Assembly (NCBI RefSeq): GCF_030297155.1
Contig: NZ_AP028068.1
Coordinates: 1,736,001 to 1,800,000 of the forward strand
Source: Vibrio sp. FE10
GTDB taxonomy: Bacteria > Pseudomonadota > Gammaproteobacteria > Enterobacterales > Vibrionaceae
Reading direction: 5' to 3'
DNA: 64,000 nucleotides
The notes beneath the pieces were generated by a model. The model worked only from the letters and a program-made list of their open reading frames with translations, did not search any database and was not told where the DNA came from. This document shows positions 10,856-20,963 of the stretch, one piece after another. Both the position numbers and the translations under genes were made by a program. The first letter of the stretch is position 1; each line of letters opens with the position of its first letter.

Positions 10856-11380
10856 TTAGAAACCGAATCGAGCCGACATTAAGATTTGGTGGCCGTAAGT
10901 GCCGTTGTTTCGCATATCAAGGCCAACAGAAAGTTGATCCGTAGAATGGAAACGTGCACCAACACCAACAATTGAACGCGTATCGTCATTGTCGATCAGT
11001 TGACCTAGACGTGCGTTAACTTCTACGTTTGCCATTAACCATGCTCTTAAACCGATGTTGATCTCAGTTTTGATGTGGTTGTCGTCATTACGTTCAATGT
11101 TGTGCAGTAGCATTTGGCCAGTAACGTCAGCAAATTGACTAATTGGACCGTTAAATCCCATACCTACAGCCGCATCCCAATCGCTTTCAAATTCAGAATC
11201 GATACGTGCAACGAAGTGTGAGTTCTGGGTGAACATTGTCGTGACTTCACCACCGAAAGTACTAGGGCTCGTACCCATGCGCAGCTCGAATGTGTTGTAG
11301 TTAAAGTTGTTTGCAGACGCAGAGAATGAACACAGTGCAGCTAACCCCAGAAGGACAGTCTTGTTTGTGCGACCTAGCAT
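10856..11380 (-). CDS. Exported beta-barrel-like hypothetical protein
   Basis: 174 residues with a clear signal peptide (MLGRTNKTVLLGLAALCSFSASA). The rest alternates polar and hydrophobic residues in short strands and ends in aromatic Phe (HQILMSARFGF), the pattern of a small outer-membrane beta-barrel. Segments such as VGVGARFHSTDQLSVGLDMR look like paired strands. I do not recognise a named family. The function is unknown, probably outer membrane. Confidence 0.7.
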   Translation of the reverse strand: MLGRTNKTVLLGLAALCSFSASANNFNYNTFELRMGTSPSTFGGEVTTMFTQNSHFVARIDSEFESDWDAAVGMGFNGPISQFADVTGQMLLHNIERNDDNHIKTEINIGLRAWLMANVEVNARLGQLIDNDDTRSIVGVGARFHSTDQLSVGLDMRNNGTYGHQILMSARFGF

Positions 11381-11419
11381 GGTGACTCCATATAAATTGT
11401 ATTTTTCGGCAGTATATAC

Positions 11420-11446
11420 AAAAAAGCCTGCAATATGCAGGCCAAT
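11420..11446 (-). terminator. Intrinsic terminator for the YgiW-like gene
   Basis: On the minus strand GGCCTGCA...TGCAGGC is followed by TTTTTTG, a strong stem with a U tract, 45 bp after the stop of the gene ending at 11492. Confidence 0.8.
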
Positions 11447-11491
11447 TTATTGAAGCTCGTTATTTAAAGCGAGATGTTTGAGATTTGAAGC

Positions 11492-11881
11492 TTACAAAAC
11501 TTGGATATGGTCAACTTCGATCTCAGGTGTCTTGCCACCTTCATACTCACCGAAGATACGTACTTTAGTATCAGCAGTGAGCGGTTGTGCTAGGTGGATG
11601 TCGTCATCTAGCTCAATTTGAATTTCGCTCTGGCCGTCAGAGAAGATAAATGTGTCATTCTTAAGCTGACGAACAATCTTGCCGTCTACAATCGCGTCCT
11701 GCTCTGAGAACATGCTTGTATCTGCAAGCAGTGTAGCAACAGAAACGGTTTCGATCGGTCCTGTGTAAGCAATAGGGCTCTCGTGCTTGCTGTTGCCGCT
11801 CTTGTTGTTGTGGTCACCAGCCATTGCGAAAGTAGGAGCAAGAATAATAGTGGTTGCGATAGCTAATACAGTTTTTTTCAT
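11492..11881 (-). CDS. YgiW/YdeI-family periplasmic OB-fold stress protein
   Basis: Small BOF (bacterial OB-fold) protein. A signal peptide (MKKTVLAIATTIILAPTFAMA) precedes a Gly/Asn/His-rich linker and the OB-fold core: SVATLLADTSMFSEQDAIVDGKIV, FIFSDGQSEIQIELDDD, then VRIFGEYEGG. Relatives are induced by peroxide, metals or signal molecules. A longer frame to 11935 exists, but ATG 11881 has AAGGAA upstream and starts exactly at the signal peptide, so I choose it (129 residues). Confidence 0.85.
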   Translation of the reverse strand: MKKTVLAIATTIILAPTFAMAGDHNNKSGNSKHESPIAYTGPIETVSVATLLADTSMFSEQDAIVDGKIVRQLKNDTFIFSDGQSEIQIELDDDIHLAQPLTADTKVRIFGEYEGGKTPEIEVDHIQVL

Positions 11882-12166
11882 GATGAATTCCTTAATGTTG
11901 TTTTTAGTAGAAACGTTGTTCTGAATTTGAAACATTTCTTTTCGTTAGTGAGTTTGTCGTTGATACGCTTATTTTGTTTGTAAGCTTTGTTTCGATGGAG
12001 CTATTAAACAACACTAGGGTTGAATCCAGAGTGAGTAAGGTATTCATTTTCCATTCATTTTATTGAGCATCTACTCGGCAATGACGTTAAGATGGAGGAA
12101 GAGAAATATTGCCCATAGCTAAAAATTGAATATTAAGAAATTAAAATATTAAGGATTGAAGTACAG

Positions 12167-13633
12167 ATGCGAGCACCATTAAGCGCCCTTATGGTTCAAG
12201 GGACAACGTCAGATGCCGGGAAAAGTGTTTTGGTGGCAGGTTTATGCCGTGTATTGGCCAGAAAAGGCATCAAAGTGGCACCCTTTAAGCCACAAAACAT
12301 GGCTTTAAACAGTGCAGTGACAAAAGATGGTGGCGAAATTGGTCGCGCGCAAGCGGTTCAGGCACAAGCTTGTAATATCGAACCTTCCGTTCACATGAAC
12401 CCTGTATTGTTGAAACCGAACTCAGACACGGGCGCTCAAGTCATCCTTCAAGGCCGAGCGATCAGTAATATGGAAGCGACCGGCTACCACGATTATAAAA
12501 AAGTCGCGATGAATACGGTGATCGATTCATTCGACCGACTTTCTGCTGAATACGAAAGTGTCATGATCGAAGGCGCGGGCAGTCCCGCTGAAATCAACTT
12601 ACGTGAAAATGACATCGCTAACATGGGATTTGCTGAGAAAGCGGACATCCCTGTGATTATCGTGGCGGATATCGACCGTGGCGGCGTGTTTGCGCACCTC
12701 TACGGCACATTGGCACTATTATCTGAATCTGAACAAGCTCGCGTAAAAGGTTTTGTGATTAATCGCTTTAGAGGCGATATTGCGCTGCTTCAATCTGGCC
12801 TTGATTGGCTAGAAGAGAAAACCGGCAAGCCAGTGATTGGTGTCTTGCCATACCTGCATGGTTTTAACCTTGAAGCGGAAGATGCCATCACTTCAGCCCA
12901 AGAGTCTGACGGAGAAGCTAAACTTAAAGTCGTGGTGCCTGTTCTAACCCGAATCAGCAACCACACAGACTTTGATGCGCTAAGGCTCAATCCATCCATT
13001 GATTTACGTTATGTAGGCAAAGGCGAGCGTGTAAACAACGCGGATTTGATTATCTTGCCGGGTACAAAATCAGTAAGAGCCGATCTGGATTACTTAAAAG
13101 AGCAAGGCTGGGACAAAGATATTCAGCGTCACTTACGTTTAGGCGGCAAGGTGATGGGTATTTGTGGCGGTTACCAGATGCTAGGAAAAATCATCCACGA
13201 TCCGGATGGAGTTGAGAGTGAACCCGGCAGCAGTGAAGGGTTAGGGTATCTCGATACTGAAACGACCTTAACGCAACAGAAAACCTTAACTAACGTGCGC
13301 GGTACCATGACGCTGGATGGAAAATCAGCACAAGTAAAAGGTTATGAAATTCACGTAGGTAGGACTGATGTCAATGAAACGGCCTTACCGGTTCAGTTAG
13401 AATCAGGCAGCCTTGATGGTGCTGTGAATCAAGAAAACTCGATTTTTGGTACTTACCTGCATGGCGTATTCGATAACAGTGATGCGTTATCGCTTATTTG
13501 CGAATGGGCAGGAGCCAATGATGTAACCGCGATTGACCACGAACAACTGAAAGAGTTGGGTATTAACCGAATCGCCGATGCCATCGAAGAGCACTTAAAT
13601 CTTGATCTGCTTTGGCCTGGGCTTAAAGCCTAG
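12167..13633 (+). CDS. cobQ: Cobyric acid synthase (adenosylcobyrate amidation)
   Basis: ATP- and glutamine-dependent amidation of the corrin side chains in cobalamin assembly. N-terminal P-loop-like domain ([18 protein letters not shown], residues about 11-28), MALNSAVT and [15 protein letters not shown] are family hallmarks. The C-terminal class-I-like amidotransferase domain has the nucleophile in GICGGYQML (about residue 333) and the His in [10 protein letters not shown]. 488 residues is normal. No other cobalamin gene is nearby, which fits partial salvage pathways in vibrios. modA follows 56 bp later. I saw no cobalamin riboswitch upstream (11936-12166). Confidence 0.93.
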   Translation: MRAPLSALMVQGTTSDAGKSVLVAGLCRVLARKGIKVAPFKPQNMALNSAVTKDGGEIGRAQAVQAQACNIEPSVHMNPVLLKPNSDTGAQVILQGRAISNMEATGYHDYKKVAMNTVIDSFDRLSAEYESVMIEGAGSPAEINLRENDIANMGFAEKADIPVIIVADIDRGGVFAHLYGTLALLSESEQARVKGFVINRFRGDIALLQSGLDWLEEKTGKPVIGVLPYLHGFNLEAEDAITSAQESDGEAKLKVVVPVLTRISNHTDFDALRLNPSIDLRYVGKGERVNNADLIILPGTKSVRADLDYLKEQGWDKDIQRHLRLGGKVMGICGGYQMLGKIIHDPDGVESEPGSSEGLGYLDTETTLTQQKTLTNVRGTMTLDGKSAQVKGYEIHVGRTDVNETALPVQLESGSLDGAVNQENSIFGTYLHGVFDNSDALSLICEWAGANDVTAIDHEQLKELGINRIADAIEEHLNLDLLWPGLKA

Positions 13634-13689
13634 GTTTGAACTGGAAATATCGGTTAAGAAATCAAACGAACAACAGATAAGTGAGAACA

Positions 13690-14448
13690 ATGAAAAAGCT
13701 AGTCACCCTTGTAACCTTGGCGTTAACGACTTCGTTGAGTTCGACTCATCTTTTGGCGGCAGAAAAGCTACGAGTTTATGCCGCTTCGTCTATGACTAAC
13801 GCGGTTAATTTGTTGATGGAAGAATTTGAGAAAGAACATTCGGTCGATATTGTTCCCGTTTATGCCAGCACATCGTCATTGGTAAGACAGATTGAAAGAG
13901 GGGCGCCTGCGGACATTTTTATTTCAGCAAATGAAAAGTGGATGACGCATTTAGTCGACCGAAAATATGTTTCTAGTGACAATGTCACAAACTTGTGTGA
14001 AAACGAACTTGTGTTGATTTCCCCGAAAGAGACGTCGGTATCACTGGAACTCTCAAAGGGAGACCAATGGTCTAAACTGTTGACTAATGAACGACTTGCC
14101 GTCGGTAATACGATGTCGGTGCCTGCCGGTATCTACGCTAAGGAAGCGTTAGAAGCTCTGGGTGTTTGGGATAATGTGAGCTCTCGATTGGCACCAAGTA
14201 ACAATGTTCGTATGGCATTGGCCTTGGTGGAACGCAGTGAAGCGAAGCTCGGTATTGTCTACAAAACCGACGCGTTATTATCGAAAGAAGTCGATGTTGT
14301 CGCAACGTTTCCTTCAAATCTCCACACACCAATACGTTACCCTGTAGCTAAATTGAACGACAAATTAACCACGAATGACTTCTATACTTTTCTAAACGAT
14401 GAAAAGGCGAAGGACATTCTGAACAGTTTTGGTTTTGAAGCGCATTAA
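13690..14448 (+). CDS. modA: Molybdate ABC transporter, periplasmic binding protein
   Basis: Captures molybdate in the periplasm for ModBC. Signal peptide MKKLVTLVTLALTTSLSSTHLLA, then the ModA signature LRVYAASSMTNAVNLL and STSSLVRQIERGAPADIFIS, which form the oxyanion pocket. An upstream in-frame GTG (13681) would add three residues; ATG 13690 places the signal peptide at the start (252 residues). First gene of modABC. A matS-like site lies inside the gene. Confidence 0.93.
   Translation: MKKLVTLVTLALTTSLSSTHLLAAEKLRVYAASSMTNAVNLLMEEFEKEHSVDIVPVYASTSSLVRQIERGAPADIFISANEKWMTHLVDRKYVSSDNVTNLCENELVLISPKETSVSLELSKGDQWSKLLTNERLAVGNTMSVPAGIYAKEALEALGVWDNVSSRLAPSNNVRMALALVERSEAKLGIVYKTDALLSKEVDVVATFPSNLHTPIRYPVAKLNDKLTTNDFYTFLNDEKAKDILNSFGFEAH
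13976..13988. promoter_or_regulatory. matS-like site (MatP binding, terminus macrodomain)
   Basis: GTGACAATGTCAC matches the matS consensus GTGACRNYGTCAC exactly. MatP organises chromosome termini in enterobacteria and vibrios. It lies inside modA, as matS sites commonly do within genes. One exact 13-mer can arise by chance, but the dif-like site 25 kb away supports it. Confidence 0.65.
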
Positions 14449-15147
14449 ATGATGTTTTTATCTGAGTACGAATACCAAGCCTTAATTCTGAGCTTAAAAG
14501 TCGCTGGGTTCGCCATCTTATGGCTTATTCCCATCGGCATAGGCTTAGCGTGGCTACTTGCAAAGAAACAGTTTGTTGGCAAAAGCATAGTCGAGAGCAT
14601 TGTGCACCTGCCTTTGGTGCTTCCTCCTGTGGTCATCGGTTATTTGCTGCTGGTGATGATGGGTAGACAAGGCGTTATTGGCTCATGGCTTAATGACGTG
14701 TTTGGTATCGTATTCAGCTTTAGCTGGAAGGGCGCGGCTCTCGCGTGTGTTGTTGTCGCGTTGCCACTAATGGTTCGCTCTATTCGACTGAGCTTAGAAA
14801 CTGTTGATAGTAAACTTGAAGAGGCGGCAGCCACATTGGGCGCTTCGCCGATTCGTGTGTTTTTCACTATCACACTGCCTCTTATGATCCCCGGGATCAT
14901 TACCGGCACTATGCTTTCTTTCGCAAGAAGCTTGGGTGAGTTTGGCGCGACGATCAGTTTCGTTTCAAATATTCCCGGTGAAACTCAGACTATCCCACTG
15001 GCCATGTATACCTTTATTGAAACCCCGGGCGCTGAAATGGAAGCGGCACGTTTGTGTATTATTTCTATCGTGATAGCGCTTGGCTCATTGATGCTATCTG
15101 AATGGCTCAATAAGAAGTCTGCACAACGACTAGGAGGCAATGCATGA
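14449..15147 (+). CDS. modB: Molybdate ABC transporter permease
   Basis: Inner-membrane channel subunit, 232 residues with about five helices. The EAA loop that contacts the ATPase is visible as [29 protein letters not shown]. The start ATG follows the modA stop directly, and the end overlaps modC by 4 bp, so the three are translationally coupled. Confidence 0.95.
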   Translation: MMFLSEYEYQALILSLKVAGFAILWLIPIGIGLAWLLAKKQFVGKSIVESIVHLPLVLPPVVIGYLLLVMMGRQGVIGSWLNDVFGIVFSFSWKGAALACVVVALPLMVRSIRLSLETVDSKLEEAAATLGASPIRVFFTITLPLMIPGIITGTMLSFARSLGEFGATISFVSNIPGETQTIPLAMYTFIETPGAEMEAARLCIISIVIALGSLMLSEWLNKKSAQRLGGNA

Positions 15148-16250
15148 GTGCTTTGATCCTCCAATATCAGCAACAGTTGGGTGAAACCTTCTTTGATATC
15201 GACTTGGAACTGCCAAGTAGTGGCATTACTGCGATCTTTGGTCGTTCTGGCGCGGGTAAAACATCACTTATCAATGCAATTAGTGGCCTTAAACAGCCAG
15301 ATAAGGGCTTGATCAGCGTGTCGGGAACCACCTTGTTCGACAGTGATAAGGGCATTAACTTGCCGACTCACAAACGTAATGTCGGCTATGTATTTCAAGA
15401 GTCGCGATTGTTTCCGCACATGAAGGTGTCAGGCAATCTTAAATATGGCATCAAAGACTTCGATAAAACGCATTTCGATCAGATTGTCTCCTTGTTATCT
15501 CTCGGTTTATTACTAGACCGTTACCCAGCACGTTTGTCGGGTGGTGAGAAGCAACGCGTGGCGATTGGACGTGCTTTGCTGTCTAAGCCGAGCATTTTGT
15601 TGATGGATGAGCCTTTAGCGTCTCTCGACTTGCCTCGTAAGCGTGAAGTGATGCCGTTTTTGGAGAACTTATCTGAAACCGTACAAATTCCGATCATTTA
15701 CGTGACGCACAGCCTTAACGAGATTCTACGTTTGGCCAATCATCTTGTGATCATTGAGCAAGGCAAAGTCATTTCGTCGGGTGTGACTGAGGAAGTATGG
15801 GCTTCACGAGCGATGCAGCCATGGCAATCATTCTCAGAACAAAGCTCATTGTTTGAGGGAACGTTGGCTGAGCACAATGATGATTACGCATTATCTCGTT
15901 TGAAGCTTGGCAAATCGACATCCTTGTGGGTTCAGAAGGTGTCGAGCGACATTGGGGCTGCAGTAAGGTTACAAGTTAGGGCAAATGATGTCTCTATCAC
16001 GCTAGAGCAGCCGCAAGGCACTTCGATACGTAATATCCTTCCTGTGACCATTAAAAGCGTAGAGACACACCAGCAAGGCTCAAACAAGCAGAGTGTTGCG
16101 GTAGAGCTGGAGCTAGAACCTGGTTGTTACTTGTGGGCGACCATAACTTTGTGGGCGTTGGACGAACTTAATCTAGAAATTGGCCAACGTGTTTATGCGC
16201 AGATCAAAGGTGTGAGTGTTGCTCAACGAGACATCGCGGTGACACATTAG
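15144..16250 (+). CDS. modC: Molybdate ABC transporter ATP-binding protein
   Basis: ATPase powering molybdate import. Walker [19 protein letters not shown] (about residue 33), signature [17 protein letters not shown], Walker [13 protein letters not shown], then the switch His in [10 protein letters not shown]-terminal TOBE-like region from about residue 290 probably binds molybdate for regulation. 368 residues is normal. It overlaps modB (ATGA). Confidence 0.95.
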   Translation: MSALILQYQQQLGETFFDIDLELPSSGITAIFGRSGAGKTSLINAISGLKQPDKGLISVSGTTLFDSDKGINLPTHKRNVGYVFQESRLFPHMKVSGNLKYGIKDFDKTHFDQIVSLLSLGLLLDRYPARLSGGEKQRVAIGRALLSKPSILLMDEPLASLDLPRKREVMPFLENLSETVQIPIIYVTHSLNEILRLANHLVIIEQGKVISSGVTEEVWASRAMQPWQSFSEQSSLFEGTLAEHNDDYALSRLKLGKSTSLWVQKVSSDIGAAVRLQVRANDVSITLEQPQGTSIRNILPVTIKSVETHQQGSNKQSVAVELELEPGCYLWATITLWALDELNLEIGQRVYAQIKGVSVAQRDIAVTH

Positions 16251-16477
16251 ATCTGACAAGGTCAGCTTTTCGATATTGTCGTGATGCTGTCGGTTCTAGG
16301 CACTGAAAATACGATCTTGATTCCATGAATGGAGACATGCGTCATTTTTATACGGTATAACTGCCAGTTTTGCGCCACACTGTATGAGTGCAAAGTCATA
16401 TTGTTTGTGCAACGACTAAACGCAACGACATATCGACGAGTAAACAGATAAGCGACGAATAGAAAAAGCAACAGGCA
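16251..16477. other. Intergenic region, no gene recognised
   Basis: Between modC and the terminator of the convergent downstream gene. The short open frames here lack start signals and recognisable sequence. No riboswitch or strong + strand terminator was seen. Confidence 0.4.
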
Positions 16478-16512
16478 CAAAAAAGCCGCATGTTTGAAGT
16501 AACATACGGCTT
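16478..16512 (-). terminator. Intrinsic terminator for the gene ending at 16566
   Basis: On the minus strand AAGCCG...ATGTT pairs with AACAT...CGGCTT and runs into TTTTTTGTG. Confidence 0.85.
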
Positions 16513-16565
16513 AATCATTAAGTTTTCGTTAAGCACTCAACCTAAATTTAGGTGAGATGAATGGC

Positions 16566-17003
16566 TTATCGGATGAAAACTTCTTTAAAATCACGCTTCA
16601 AGATAGCATCACGGCGTGCTTTCTTGATTTGCTTAGCCATGTCTTTTACACAGTTATGTAAAATTTGGTCAAGCAGTTGAGCTCGGTACTCTTCTTTTTC
16701 TTCATCAGACATGCCTTCTGGAAGTTTAAGAGTAGGGAACTCTTCCATCATGTTTACGCCAGCAAAAGCTTGGCTAACAGAGATTAGAGCGTGGAATTGC
16801 TCAAAGTTGTCCAAAACATTTTGTGCGCTTGCTGGAAGGCTGCTCCAAGTTTCACGCACTGCTTCTTCAGACACCTCATGAATAGAAGTAACCATGTTGT
16901 GCATCTCTTTAGGCACTTCATCAAATTCGATAACTTGGCGAAGCTCTGGTGAGATAGTGGTTAAATCGATTTCTTGTACTTCGTTGTTTGTAGCGTCTGA
17001 CAT
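16566..17003 (-). CDS. Conserved acidic hypothetical protein
   Basis: 145 residues, strongly acidic in the first two thirds and basic at the end (KQIKKARRDAILKRDFKEVFIR). No signal peptide or membrane segment. It is predicted mostly helical and looks like a Vibrio-conserved cytoplasmic protein, possibly the DUF3069 family, though that is memory-based and unsure. It has its own terminator and is divergent from the REC-GGDEF gene. Confidence 0.75.
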   Translation of the reverse strand: MSDATNNEVQEIDLTTISPELRQVIEFDEVPKEMHNMVTSIHEVSEEAVRETWSSLPASAQNVLDNFEQFHALISVSQAFAGVNMMEEFPTLKLPEGMSDEEKEEYRAQLLDQILHNCVKDMAKQIKKARRDAILKRDFKEVFIR

Positions 17004-17134
17004 AGTATTTCTCTTTAAAAAGAAACAATGCTAAAAAGATCTGTAAAAAAGTCAATATAATATAGAGATTAGGGCATGAATTAAGCCCAAAATTGAGCTA
17101 CTTTCAATATTCAACGCTAGATAAAGGTGATGTG

Positions 17135-18106
17135 ATGATAGAAAAGGGATCTTCGATGCGCATATTGCTGGTTGATGATGTTCAACTAGACAGGATGCAA
17201 CTTGCTATTCGACTTAAGCAATTGGGACATATTGTGGAAGCGGTAGGTAGCGGTAAAGAAGCTCTAAACATCTATTCTGATTTTGATCCTGAACTCGTAT
17301 TACTTGATATCAGCATGCCAGACATGGATGGTTTTGAGGTCGCGAATGAGGTTCGTAGACAATTCCCCGAATGGGTTCCCATCATATTTCTGAGTGGCCA
17401 TGAAGAACCTGAAATGATCGCGAAAGCGATTGATGCAGGTGGTGATGATTACCTAATCAAACCAGTTAACAAAGTGGTGCTGAATTCAAAACTGATCGCG
17501 ATGCAGCGTATTGCTCATATGAGGCGAGAGTTAAAACAAAGCACCGCCAAACTTGAAGAACTGAACATACTCCTGCAACAGCAAGCCAATGAAGATGGCT
17601 TAACAAAATTGTATAACCGTCGATATATGGATACTAAGCTTGAAGAGAGCATTGCGTGGCACGGACGACGTAATATACCCATGACTGTGATACTTCTAGA
17701 TGTAGACTTTTTTAAGCCTTACAACGATAATTACGGACATATTCAAGGGGATAAGTGCTTACAAGGGCTTGCCAGTACCTTGAAGCAGCTGTTTGTTCGA
17801 GCTGGAGAGTTTGTTGGCCGTTATGGCGGTGAAGAGTTTGTTTTGGTCTTAAGTGACACGGACAGCGCTGCGGCTAAGTTACATGCGACTCGAATAAAAG
17901 AAGCATTGCATGACATGAACTATGCCCACGACCACTCAAGCGTATCTGATAGAGTGACAGCGTCACAAGGCGTGCTATCATTCGTGCCTGAAGGCGGTGA
18001 GTCGATCGCTTCTATTTATGAAAAGGTCGACCAAGCGCTTTACCAAGCAAAACAAAGCGGCAGAAATACCTTCATACTGCGCAATATTTTGGAGCTTGCA
18101 GGCTAG
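17135..18106 (+). CDS. Response regulator with GGDEF output (diguanylate cyclase)
   Basis: Makes cyclic di-GMP when its receiver is phosphorylated. Receiver domain: MRILLVDDVQLDR, phosphoacceptor Asp in LVLLDISMPDMDG, Lys in DDYLIKPVNK. After a short coiled linker comes GGDEF: EDGLTKLYNRRYMD, then RYGGEEFVLVLS with an intact GGEEF site. The inhibitory RxxD site is RAGE, so product inhibition may be weak. The frame extends to TTG 17093, but ATG 17135 (AAGGTG upstream) or ATG 17156 (AAGGGA) is likelier; I give 17135. No partner kinase is adjacent. Confidence 0.92.
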   Translation: MIEKGSSMRILLVDDVQLDRMQLAIRLKQLGHIVEAVGSGKEALNIYSDFDPELVLLDISMPDMDGFEVANEVRRQFPEWVPIIFLSGHEEPEMIAKAIDAGGDDYLIKPVNKVVLNSKLIAMQRIAHMRRELKQSTAKLEELNILLQQQANEDGLTKLYNRRYMDTKLEESIAWHGRRNIPMTVILLDVDFFKPYNDNYGHIQGDKCLQGLASTLKQLFVRAGEFVGRYGGEEFVLVLSDTDSAAAKLHATRIKEALHDMNYAHDHSSVSDRVTASQGVLSFVPEGGESIASIYEKVDQALYQAKQSGRNTFILRNILELAG

Positions 18107-18184
18107 TTGGCGAGCTCTTCTGGATATTTGAATTTATACTTCTATTAGCGTTTGAGCTTGGAAGTACTTTAAGTGATAAGAGAA

Positions 18185-19195
18185 ATGCCACATTCAAAGT
18201 CATTTTCTATGGCTAATACATGTTGGACACTGGTTGTCCCTGTATTCTGTTTATCTGTTCCTACCGTTGCTTCTGCAAACACGATATCTGATCTTGTTCG
18301 TAAGGAGATAGAGCGAAACTTTGCAACCAGCGTGCTTCTTAATGACACCGACGTATTCACTTTTGGTATCAATAACTTTGACCCAAATGAAGTCTTTCGT
18401 TTGGACAATGAAGAGATCGGTTCGAGTGACTCGGTAAGCCGAAGACAAAACATGGCCTCTCTCAGTCTTCCTTACACGTTCAAATTACCCGCCATTATTG
18501 AAGATAACCATCAAGAGGTGACGCTGCGTTTGTCTGCGTTGCGCACTGAGAATGAAGTCAATTATTCATCAGCGTCTGTGTCTGACCTCCAAAAAGAGAC
18601 GGTCATTTCGGGGTATGTTGAGTTTTCGAATGTCGCCCAATTAGATGAATACTGGAGCTTTCATTCCGGTATTGGCAATCACATCTCATATTATCGCAAT
18701 GACTACGATTATCGAGGTAATGTACCCCAGCCTCTGGTAGATGAACTTGATGGCGTTTATCTCAATACTGACGCTTGGGCTTACATCATCGAGCCTAAGA
18801 TTAAATTGATCTATGAAGACAAGAATAACTGGGGTAAATACAAACTCAGTACCAGTTGGCATTATTTTAATGGTGTCGGTTGGGGAGAAGCCAATAACGG
18901 TAACATCGGCCACCCAGAAGGTTGGTATATCGCCAATGAAGCGAAGATCTTTTATGACTTAGTACGTTGGGATAAGAACATCACTTCCATGTACTCGAGC
19001 ATCAAGAGAATTGATATTGGTGGAGATACTGTCGTGCCTATGGGTACAACATCATATTATGAGGGCAGCGTAGGCTGGTTGCTTAATCCAAACCTATTTA
19101 ACGATTGGGTCGATAATGTTGGGATTGGGTTTACGATCAATTACGGTAGTAGCTTGAAAGGCGGGAGCTTGGTGATCTTCTTCAACCAAGACTAA
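18185..19195 (+). CDS. Outer-membrane beta-barrel protein, possibly solitary autotransporter-type barrel (Omp_AT)
   Basis: About 336 residues with an N-terminal export signal (TCWTLVVPVFCLSVPTVASA) and a body rich in aromatic alternating strands (YWSFHSGIGNHISYYRND, WGKYKLSTSWHYFNGVGWG). It resembles the Vibrio solitary outer-membrane autotransporter-barrel family, but I cannot confirm this by search. No passenger domain is present. In-frame starts are GTG 18173, ATG 18185 and ATG 18209; the last gives the most typical signal peptide. The function is unknown. Confidence 0.7.
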   Translation: MPHSKSFSMANTCWTLVVPVFCLSVPTVASANTISDLVRKEIERNFATSVLLNDTDVFTFGINNFDPNEVFRLDNEEIGSSDSVSRRQNMASLSLPYTFKLPAIIEDNHQEVTLRLSALRTENEVNYSSASVSDLQKETVISGYVEFSNVAQLDEYWSFHSGIGNHISYYRNDYDYRGNVPQPLVDELDGVYLNTDAWAYIIEPKIKLIYEDKNNWGKYKLSTSWHYFNGVGWGEANNGNIGHPEGWYIANEAKIFYDLVRWDKNITSMYSSIKRIDIGGDTVVPMGTTSYYEGSVGWLLNPNLFNDWVDNVGIGFTINYGSSLKGGSLVIFFNQD

Positions 19196-19231
19196 GCTTC
19201 AGCCAAGACTTAGCTTCAATCAAAATAGAGT

Positions 19232-19336
19232 TTCTACTTGGATATAAGCTCTCTTCCAATGACTTGTTTTTCGCTATAGCGGCTAAAGCTTCTACTAAGA
19301 TACAACGCTTCTTCCAAGGGCTCGTTTGTCGCTATA
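19232..19336. repeat. Imperfect tandem repeat, 58-bp period
   Basis: The 47-bp segment 19232-19278 recurs at 19290-19336 with scattered changes (shared TTCTACT, CTTCCAA, CGCTATA). A further partial piece (TATAGCG..TAAAGCTTCTA) lies near 19356-19377. It fills the gap between two convergent genes and codes for nothing obvious. Confidence 0.6.
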
Positions 19337-19383
19337 TTGATCTAGTTTCTAATTATAGCGCTTAAAGCTTCTAGCCATAGCGT

Positions 19384-20625
19384 CTAGCTGTTAACGCACA
19401 GTTTATTTCGCCCAGTTTCCTTCGCTTTGTAAAGTGCATTATCGGCTAGCTTCAACACTTCTTCGGGCTGTTTGGTGGTTGTACTATCAGACAGGCCAAT
19501 ACTCACCGTGACATTCACCACTTCACTTGGCTTGCCATTCTTGCCGCGTTTTTGCATGCCCACTTCATGATCATCAGGGCGTTCGTGAGTATTACGAATG
19601 ATCATATCGTAATTCTGGATCTCAGAAATTAGCACTTGAAGATGCTCTTTGGCTTGCTCAGTGTTCTTACCTTTGAAAATGATCGTGAACTCTTCACCAC
19701 CATAACGATAAGCTTTCGCGCCACCTGTCGTTTCTCTTAATATACGCGCTACTAGCTTTAACACATCGTCGCCAATGTCATGCCCATAGGTATCATTGAA
19801 TTTTTTGAAGTGATCGATATCGACCATGGCCATCGAGTATTTACGGCCTAGGTGCTTCATATCGACTTCTAATGCATGTCTGCCAGGGATGTTAGTCAGT
19901 TGGTCATTAAACGCCATATCGTGGCTAGCGGACATTACATAGACGATAATCAATATGCCTGACAAAGAGAACATGGTGCTTGAGATGTATTGGATATCAA
20001 AGAATATGAAGGTACTCGAAGACAACAAAATCGCGCTGTAGACAACGACATCGATAGAGCGGTTATAGACCAAAACCAAAATCGACGTTAGGCCCAGTAA
20101 ACAAAGGCTATAGAGCACCAGAATAAAAGGCAGCTTAGAAAAGTCTCTAACGGTAAAGAGAATGCCTTCACTCCATGATTCAAAACCTCCGGCATGGAAG
20201 TGAGAAACAATAAGTTGCGCCCAGATCATGAATAGCACCACAACCAAGGCGTAAAGGAACATGGACTTTGAGTTAACCCCGTTATCAGGGAAGGCATACA
20301 CCAATAAGCAAGTAACCGGCACTAAAGCGGCCAGCAGAGACAGCTCCAATAATGTGGTTCCAGTGTTTAATGGGGTTTGTAAGCGGACTTGGATGATCAA
20401 ATAGGCAACGAGCATGGTGAGAGACACCATAGCCATACGACCTTGCCTGAATGTGTGGCACAGCAAAACGGCAACGCTCAATAAAATATACGGAAGGTTG
20501 CTAGCAAAACCTAAGTTTGAATCCGTCACGAGAATGACGTTGTTCATACCTACGAGTAACATTGCTAATAGAAGTAAGGGAAAGCAAAATCGAAACATGC
20601 TCGACGTTACAAAAGAAGATGCCAT
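19384..20625 (-). CDS. Membrane diguanylate cyclase (GGDEF)
   Basis: 413 residues. About seven or eight hydrophobic helices occupy residues 10-240, an integral membrane sensor without an obvious periplasmic domain, followed by a GGDEF domain: LTNIPGRHALEVD, MAMVDIDHFKKFNDTYGH, YRYGGEEFTIIF and VSIGLSD. The active site is intact and no RxxD inhibitory site is visible at the usual place. It should make cyclic di-GMP in response to an unknown membrane cue. Confidence 0.93.
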   Translation of the reverse strand: MASSFVTSSMFRFCFPLLLLAMLLVGMNNVILVTDSNLGFASNLPYILLSVAVLLCHTFRQGRMAMVSLTMLVAYLIIQVRLQTPLNTGTTLLELSLLAALVPVTCLLVYAFPDNGVNSKSMFLYALVVVLFMIWAQLIVSHFHAGGFESWSEGILFTVRDFSKLPFILVLYSLCLLGLTSILVLVYNRSIDVVVYSAILLSSSTFIFFDIQYISSTMFSLSGILIIVYVMSASHDMAFNDQLTNIPGRHALEVDMKHLGRKYSMAMVDIDHFKKFNDTYGHDIGDDVLKLVARILRETTGGAKAYRYGGEEFTIIFKGKNTEQAKEHLQVLISEIQNYDMIIRNTHERPDDHEVGMQKRGKNGKPSEVVNVTVSIGLSDSTTTKQPEEVLKLADNALYKAKETGRNKLCVNS

Positions 20626-20963
20626 TTATGTGGTGAGCCTAAGTGTACTGATGATCTTATAATTTAATTTTATACGTAGGATACGGTTAAACAAGCGATT
20701 GCCAAGCTTTTTGCGTAAATCAGTGCAAAAACATAGTCATAGGTCGCTATTGGTGCAACCCTTTTTATATGTATTTGAGTTGCTATTAACCATAGAACGA
20801 ACTACATAGTATATATGAGAAATTAATTAGTCGTTATAGTTAGTTAACATGCAGTTAGTAAATCTGTAGTAATGAGTAGGGTATAGTAAGGTAACAATAT
20901 GTAGGTCGTTGCCAATCAGGCTAGAACACGATCTGTCGTGATAGCTACAAATGGAGGTGTAGT
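20626..20963. other. 338-bp upstream region, no gene seen
   Basis: AT-rich region between a divergent GGDEF gene and the ComFB-family gene. I looked for a cyclic di-GMP riboswitch and did not find the GEMM core. The only clear signal is the strong ribosome site GGAGGTG at about 20953. Confidence 0.4.

Noticed and set aside
11936..12166. Possible cobalamin riboswitch before cobQ
   Set aside because: No B12-box-like sequence or suitable folded elements seen.
20626..20963. Possible cyclic di-GMP riboswitch upstream of the ComFB-family gene
   Set aside because: The conserved GEMM core segments are not present in this region.
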